Assembly: GCA_902702965.1 (NCBI GenBank)
Contig: CACRXP010000017.1
Coordinates: 1,090,692 to 1,154,691, forward strand
Source of the DNA: Spirometra erinaceieuropaei
Lineage: Eukaryota; Platyhelminthes; Cestoda; Diphyllobothriidea; Diphyllobothriidae
Length of the DNA stretch: 64,000 nt
Reading direction: 5' to 3'
Below the pieces are notes generated by a model. It was not told the origin of the DNA. It saw only the letters and a program-made list of their open reading frames with translations, and did not search any database. Made by a program: the position numbers and the translations under genes. This document shows, piece after piece, positions 58,793-64,000 of the stretch (positions within the stretch are counted from its first letter, which is position 1; the number at the start of each line of letters is the position of its first letter).

Positions 58793-59446
58793 ATTCGCTT
58801 CTATCAGCACTATAAAAGTTCTCCGAAATTGTGCGCAGGAGTCGGAGACGAGACCCTTAAATTTTTCCCTATTTATTATACGGTTGATCGGACCAGAGAC
58901 TGTGTTGTTAGATGCCCCAGGTTGGGAGGTCGCATTAACCAAAGAGTTCAGGGGTTTGTATCAGGAGGTCGGTCAGTAACTAGAAAATTTGAAAATAACT
59001 ACCAGATGCATACTCGTTTCTGCAAAACAGTACCATTTTTATTTTGAACAATTCCCGTGTTTCGATCACGGCGGAGTCCGCGAGTCTCGAGGTCTTTTAA
59101 AAAATTGTTCAGCATCACATATTCCGGTATACATAGTCGACTAACCAAAATATGGCTGGTCAGGCTTACTGCTAACAAAACTCACAAGATACGACGGTTT
59201 CCGAAGGCTTTTACCCATGAGGGGAATTCTTTGAAAAGTTCCCCCTATAGTTAACGGTTTGGGTCATACCTGTAGGCTTACCTGGATATGAAAACACTGC
59301 TGCAGAAATTGAGCACCCATGACGAAGGTAAAAGATGGATATGCCTTTGATCAACCAAAAAGCAGTAATAAGTTCCATCTCTAAAATATGCTTAATCATT
59401 TTAGCGTTAGCAGATACCATACTAGCAGCACAGATACCCGCTAAAA
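58793..59446. other. Unannotated sequence
   Basis: No feature was supported. Confidence 0.35.
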
Positions 59447-59520
59447 GCCCAGAGACGCGTGCTTCGCCGATATCCTGCCACTACATGGCACAGCTGCGGG
59501 GTTTTCGGCACTTCAGTACG
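59447..59520 (-). ncRNA. Decayed large hammerhead, copy 2
   Basis: Aligned to the 40.7-kb ribozyme: stem II ends GCCGA/UCGGC are kept, but the core has CUGAAGU and GAAG, and stem I is lost on one side. Probably inactive. Confidence 0.65.
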
Positions 59521-59614
59521 TCCCCCACCATTCCCCGTGTGATTTCTGGTAGATACTTCAGTTTAGAAATGGATGCCTTTTAGTTTCCGCAGAAATTAAC
59601 TGCTGCATCTAAGC

Positions 59615-59663
59615 CAAGCTGCGGCAGAATATAAGCGAAACACGCGTGTCTGGGTTTTTAGCC
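59615..59663 (+). ncRNA. Partial large hammerhead, copy 3
   Basis: Only the 3' half is present: GCUGCGGCAGAAUAUAAGCG, then GAAACACGCGUGUC and UGGG. The CUGANGA strand is missing. It lies head to head with copy 2. Confidence 0.6.
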
Positions 59664-60933
59664 AGTACCTTTGATGCTGGTATGGTATTGTAGAATTCTT
59701 TCGCTAGTCCGAGCGACGCATATAAGCCAAAAAAACAGATTTTGGTGTTTTTACGATACCATTGATACAATACACGCAATAATGAGAAACGTACAAACCT
59801 CAACAATGGATATCCTGGCCAAAGATTTCCTTTGTTGCTGTTCGAACAAATGGAATTTCCAACTCAAGGTCAGAATATAAAATTGGTTAATTAAAAGAGC
59901 ACGAATCATGCTCGAAATAGCGTTACAAAAGGGGAACGAGGACTGTCAATGGGGAGTCAAAGAATGGAGCCACTTGCGAAGGAGGCGCGAAGAATTCCAA
60001 ACGTTAACCAACTGGATACAACAGGTATCCTCTAACGCTAAAATATGCTACTGTCTGCCTGTCGGCAGTTAATGAATATTGCGCGATCATCCCGCTGTGG
60101 TTGATGGTCTTCGGCTCAAACATTCATACATAAAATTTCGGTCTGCGCCTGTAGACCCTAGTATAAACTTAGCATTCCATTTCTGAGGAAATTAAAAAGC
60201 AACAATGCTTAATCATGTTACTTCCCTGATGAATGACTGCGTCGTTTTTCACTTTTCAAAGAAACGCCGGAGAAAATTGCTATATTTTTATCCGTGCATG
60301 CATTTCACCGACAGATACTGATGGTGTGTATGTCACGAACGAAAAAAATATCTCTGGTTTTTGTTGGAGCAGTTTTCGTTATCATTGCCGAGGTTTTGGT
60401 CCTAATAAACCCCGAGTATGATTGCTTTACAGGTCGGTCAAATATATGCTAAAATGGTTTATAAACTTTCCGTTTCCAAGCTGAATAGTGGCAGAACTCA
60501 GACCGCACAAAAATTACCGTATCAAATGCTCAGAAGTTAAAGTGGCCACGATAGTGAAAATTCTGACAGTACTCTACGTGAATTAACCCACGAAATCTCG
60601 GATAGAAGGAAGTCACAGAAGCCAATGCACGTGTCACGCAGTTCACAACAAACACTGAGGTGTGAATTAAGAATAATGACGTTACTCTAGGGGTAGATCA
60701 ATGAGAGAGGGAAAAAAAGCAACTGGCTGCAAAGGGGAGCGAATACTTACAGAAAGGTGTCTGCAGTCGGACTTTTGTCGGTTTGTGAGCTAGTTCGACG
60801 GCTTGGGGGTGTACTCTGGAAGAAACTAATATAATTGCTGGAAGTTACGCCTACCCCGCGGGGAAGTCGTGTGTGACATATAGACATGGATTAGATGATA
60901 CAACCTATTTGAGTGTGCGGGTTCTATCTAAAA

Positions 60934-61004
60934 GCCCAGTCACACATTTCGCCGATATTCTGGTGCTGCAGAACGGTCTCAAGGTGGTTGGCTCATTAAT
61001 GGGC
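60934..61004 (-). ncRNA. Decayed large hammerhead, copy 4
   Basis: Minus strand: CCCA, UUAAUGA (from CUGAUGA), GCCAA ... UCGGC, GAAAUGUGUGAC, UGGG. The alignment with the 40.7-kb copy is unambiguous; the core is mutated. Confidence 0.6.
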
Positions 61005-62041
61005 CCACCAGGGTCCCTACTTTGTTTTTTGGTAGAAACTTTAGTTTTGAGGCTGCGGCTTTTTAATTTTCTCGGCAATTAATGTCTGCTTAGATTCAAT
61101 TTTCTAGGCTCAGACCGAAGGTGGATATGAATATTTTGACCAACGTTAATCAGCACAGATTTTCAAATTAGAATTCTAAAAGAATGGTTTATGATTTTCT
61201 GAGAGGAACATGCTTACTCATATTTTTCCTGGCCTGGTTTACGAGCGCGGAGAACTCCGATCTAACTTAGGAGAAGTTCCTTTTGATAAACCTTCCTTAT
61301 TTTAGCTTAAGATGTGCAAGCATTCAGAGGTGGTTTTCAATCCGAATTTGCCGAGACGTTTTCCGGCAACACGTTAGGCTAATAAGTAAAGTGCACAGCA
61401 TCTTTAGTATTAGTGTCTGCTTATTTGTATCTCAATCCCCAAGGTTTCATCAACCTAGTCGCCTACTGTAAATGTCATATGAATGCTGGTCAGCAATATG
61501 CTTGCCAAACTTGTAGGTTTGTAAGCCTCCTATCTTTCAATTTTTGGTCAAATATTTAGCAAACGAATTTGTTTCCTGTAGATTTAATTATATTTTGGGT
61601 AGTTATAAGCCTCTGTAGCAGTACCAACGGTAAACATTTGGTGCTGTAATCGACCGCACTCTAAGTAGAGAAAAGATGCCATGCAGCTGTGGGACTGTAG
61701 GTCGCTTAGTGCTCCTATTCTGGCCGCATTTGTATAATCGATGCAAACTGAATACTCCCGATTTCAGCCGACGGAGCGTTAACTCTTGCTTCAACGGCAG
61801 TGTGCTACCTACTGCTCACACATCAAAGCGTCTGTGTTTCAGTCCCGTTTCTTCCTGGTTTTACCTCGAGTGAATGTGCCTATGCTATGCCACGCTTCAG
61901 CAAACCATGGTCCTCGGACGACCTTGGAAATCGGTGGCCCTCGTACATTCTGCATAATTTTTAGATCTAGAGGAAAAATATAGTGTGTATGGCTTGGCGG
62001 CGGTTTTAACACTGTTTTTGGGCTAAGAAACTCTTATTCAG
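61005..62041. other. Unannotated sequence
   Basis: Nothing supported beyond short overlapping open frames. Confidence 0.35.
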
Positions 62042-62172
62042 TGCATGTATGCTGCTTACCTTCCTAAGCTGTCAGAAATACTGCCCAAGTTTCAACGCCT
62101 GAGACAGCGTACCACTTTCGAGACTGCAAGTCTCAAGCGTCCTTATGAGAGCGCCTTGGACAAATCAGTCAA
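62042..62172 (+). CDS. Candidate coding exon, function unknown
   Basis: Lies between a fair acceptor (CTCTTATTCAG) and a possible donor (CAA followed by GTATAA). The 43-residue translation has protein-like composition (LPKLSEILPKFQRLRQ, FETASLKRPYESALDKS). No family was recognised and no partner exon was found nearby, so confidence is low. Confidence 0.25.
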
Positions 62173-64000
62173 GTATAATCAAAACTCCTTCAGTCTCCTG
62201 TGTTCGAAGCATCTTTTTCTGTGGTTTACTGAGGACGGTTAATGCAAAAGTATGTCTACAAGTAGGCGGATCCACCTAGGTGAAGGACTGCAAGTTTCTA
62301 TTTCACTGAAGCTGACAGTGTTATTATAAACTGGACATCCCTTGAATATTTCCACAGATTATAATACTGGGGAAGCTGCTAAGGACAGCTAATTACGCGT
62401 TTCTGCTAACTTGGTGTCCATAAAAGTGTCAGACTACTACGCTCGTAGGCAACGGCATGCAGAAGGACCCCACTTTACTGCCGACAGACTGTGGATCGTG
62501 TCATACGTGAGTGGTTATAAGGGGAGTTTTACGGGTGGGACAGCGTGCTAAACAGTAAGCTAACGAAATGCAAAGATTGTTTGGATTTCTCCCGAAGGAC
62601 TCATCTAACGCTTTCGTACAACAGAAGTGAACGCGGTAATTAAAAGTAAATAAACAGTAAATTTCAAAATATAAAGCAGTTTGAGTGACGGTTGAAAGTC
62701 ATGGAAAGTGATTATTATTGGCAGTGTAAGGTCTACAATGGCCTGCGAATGGATGCCAAAAGCCTATAGGATGTGATCTACTGTCTGCCGTCCGTTAGGT
62801 GGGGTCTTATTTCATACCGTTGTCCGCTCGTGGCTAGAAGATCACGTGATTTTCGGAAATTCTAATACATCAAAGATTTAAACACAACTCATGTCATTAA
62901 TATCGGGATAACTAGGTACCTGCAGCTCGAGTCCTTAGTATAGAAACCAAGGCCATTGCCTGGATCTAGAATCATGTTTTTGAGTAGCTACTTTGCCTAG
63001 AATCCTAAAGTTTTCCTTATCAAGCCTATTAAACTCTTCCTATGCACAGTTTACACCCAAATTTGTTGTTCCTAATCCAAACTGGCCAAATCCAAACGAG
63101 AAATTTTTGTCCACTTCCAACTCCTCAGCTTGAAGATGAACTACAAGGGAAAAGTATGAGCGCATAAAATAAGTACAAGTAATCTTGTAAGGAACCCAGG
63201 CGCCAAAATATAAAGAAGGCAACACAGAAACGTAGAATTTTAAGTGCAAGTTGAAATTGCTTTTGTCTTAACATACGAGGCGTGCAACTACCTGTAGGGA
63301 AAATAAGTAGTTTATAAATTCGCGCATTGCGCTCTTCGCAAACTTCTAAAGTCGGCCTGTTGCATTACCTCGATATTATGCTTAAGTGGCTACATGCAGC
63401 GTGAAAGGTAAAATGCCCACTGGAAGTTTAAAATTTGCTCGAACACTGTAGCGGAATTTTGCTTCATTTCCTTGCCGCGACCAGAAAAGAGCAGTAATTG
63501 TTGAATATCTTGCAGCAGCTTAAAGTTTTCCGGCTGCTTTTAGTTGGAGTGAAAATCAACGAGTTTGTGCACAATAACAGGGACGGCTCTTGTTCCGCTT
63601 AAATGCCCTAGAAGCAGGGAATATTTTTCTTTGCTCATATACGGTAGCGAAACAGCAGCTCGTTCCAGACGGCCACTTCCGGCTAAATTTTTACTCATCA
63701 TAAACTATTAATGGTGGCCTGTTGCAACTTTGGCAGTTGCGGACAGGCGTTACACTGTAACACTTGACCATCGGTACACACTAGGCCTTATCTCATTGCA
63801 AAGACTATAGCTGTCAGATAAGTTGCTCAAAATTCGTGAAAGAGGAATTAGAACTTAACTGGCTGGCACTTTAGCATATTTAAAAAGAGGCCTCAACGGT
63901 CACGTGCATGTTGAATACTCGGGATAGAAATGGACTACGGATATGTGTACGGATCATGAGGTTCGTGACTTACATCCCAGCTTGGAAGTAAGACCTACAG
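62173..64000. other. Unannotated AT-rich sequence
   Basis: No coding, RNA or repeat feature could be supported up to the window edge. Confidence 0.4.

Noticed and set aside
1..64000. CRISPR arrays, bacterial operons, prophage or rRNA genes
   Set aside because: No regularly spaced direct repeats, no tightly packed same-strand genes and no rRNA-like sequence were seen; the content is eukaryotic.

Overview
The window is eukaryotic, repeat-rich, gene-poor DNA carrying two assembly gaps (9453-9546 and 50255-50614). There are no operons, ribosome binding sites or bacterial genes. The best guess is a flatworm, possibly a tapeworm. The reasons are several families of Penelope-like elements (PLEs) with GIY-YIG endonucleases and hammerhead ribozymes, a Merlin DNA transposon, RTE-type LINE pieces, and an intron-containing gene in AT-rich sequence. 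The taxon is an inference from this repeat content and was not tested by any search.

Layout. 1.1-1.9 kb and 9.5-10.3 kb hold two direct copies of an unclassified repeat. 2.4-3.2 kb is a decayed PLE. 5.6-6.6 kb encodes a nearly intact Merlin (IS1595/IS1016-like) transposase, followed by a 154-bp-offset duplication, a perfect 161-bp palindrome and a second Merlin scrap. 8.3-24.3 kb and 35-38.5 kb carry seven members of one long-terminal-inverted-repeat MITE family; the well-preserved ones start CAGTAG and sit between TA dinucleotides (Tc1/mariner style). One of them is split by a PLE with a near-complete RT/GIY-YIG frame. 32-34.9 kb is a nest of an RTE LINE, a 5'-inverted PLE and a second LINE. 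40.7-44.6 kb holds a ribozyme repeat, another 5'-inverted PLE, and three SINE copies, one with an expanded (GA)36 run. 46.0-53.3 kb is a large inverted repeat (about 2.3 kb per arm). 53.9-57.4 kb holds the only convincing host gene, modelled as three exons with matching phases. 58-61 kb has another PLE 3' end and three copies of the ribozyme repeat.

The most interesting theme is self-cleaving RNA plus reverse transcription. Two PLE families carry minimal hammerhead ribozymes at the same place, just upstream of AATAAA near their 3' ends. A separate dispersed repeat carries a different, larger hammerhead with a bulky stem II. Two PLE insertions have the inverted-5'-segment architecture known as twin priming in LINEs. 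Apart from the gene at 54-57 kb, open frames outside the mobile elements are short and unconvincing; three isolated exon-like segments (16.9, 19.4 and 62.0 kb) are flagged with low confidence.
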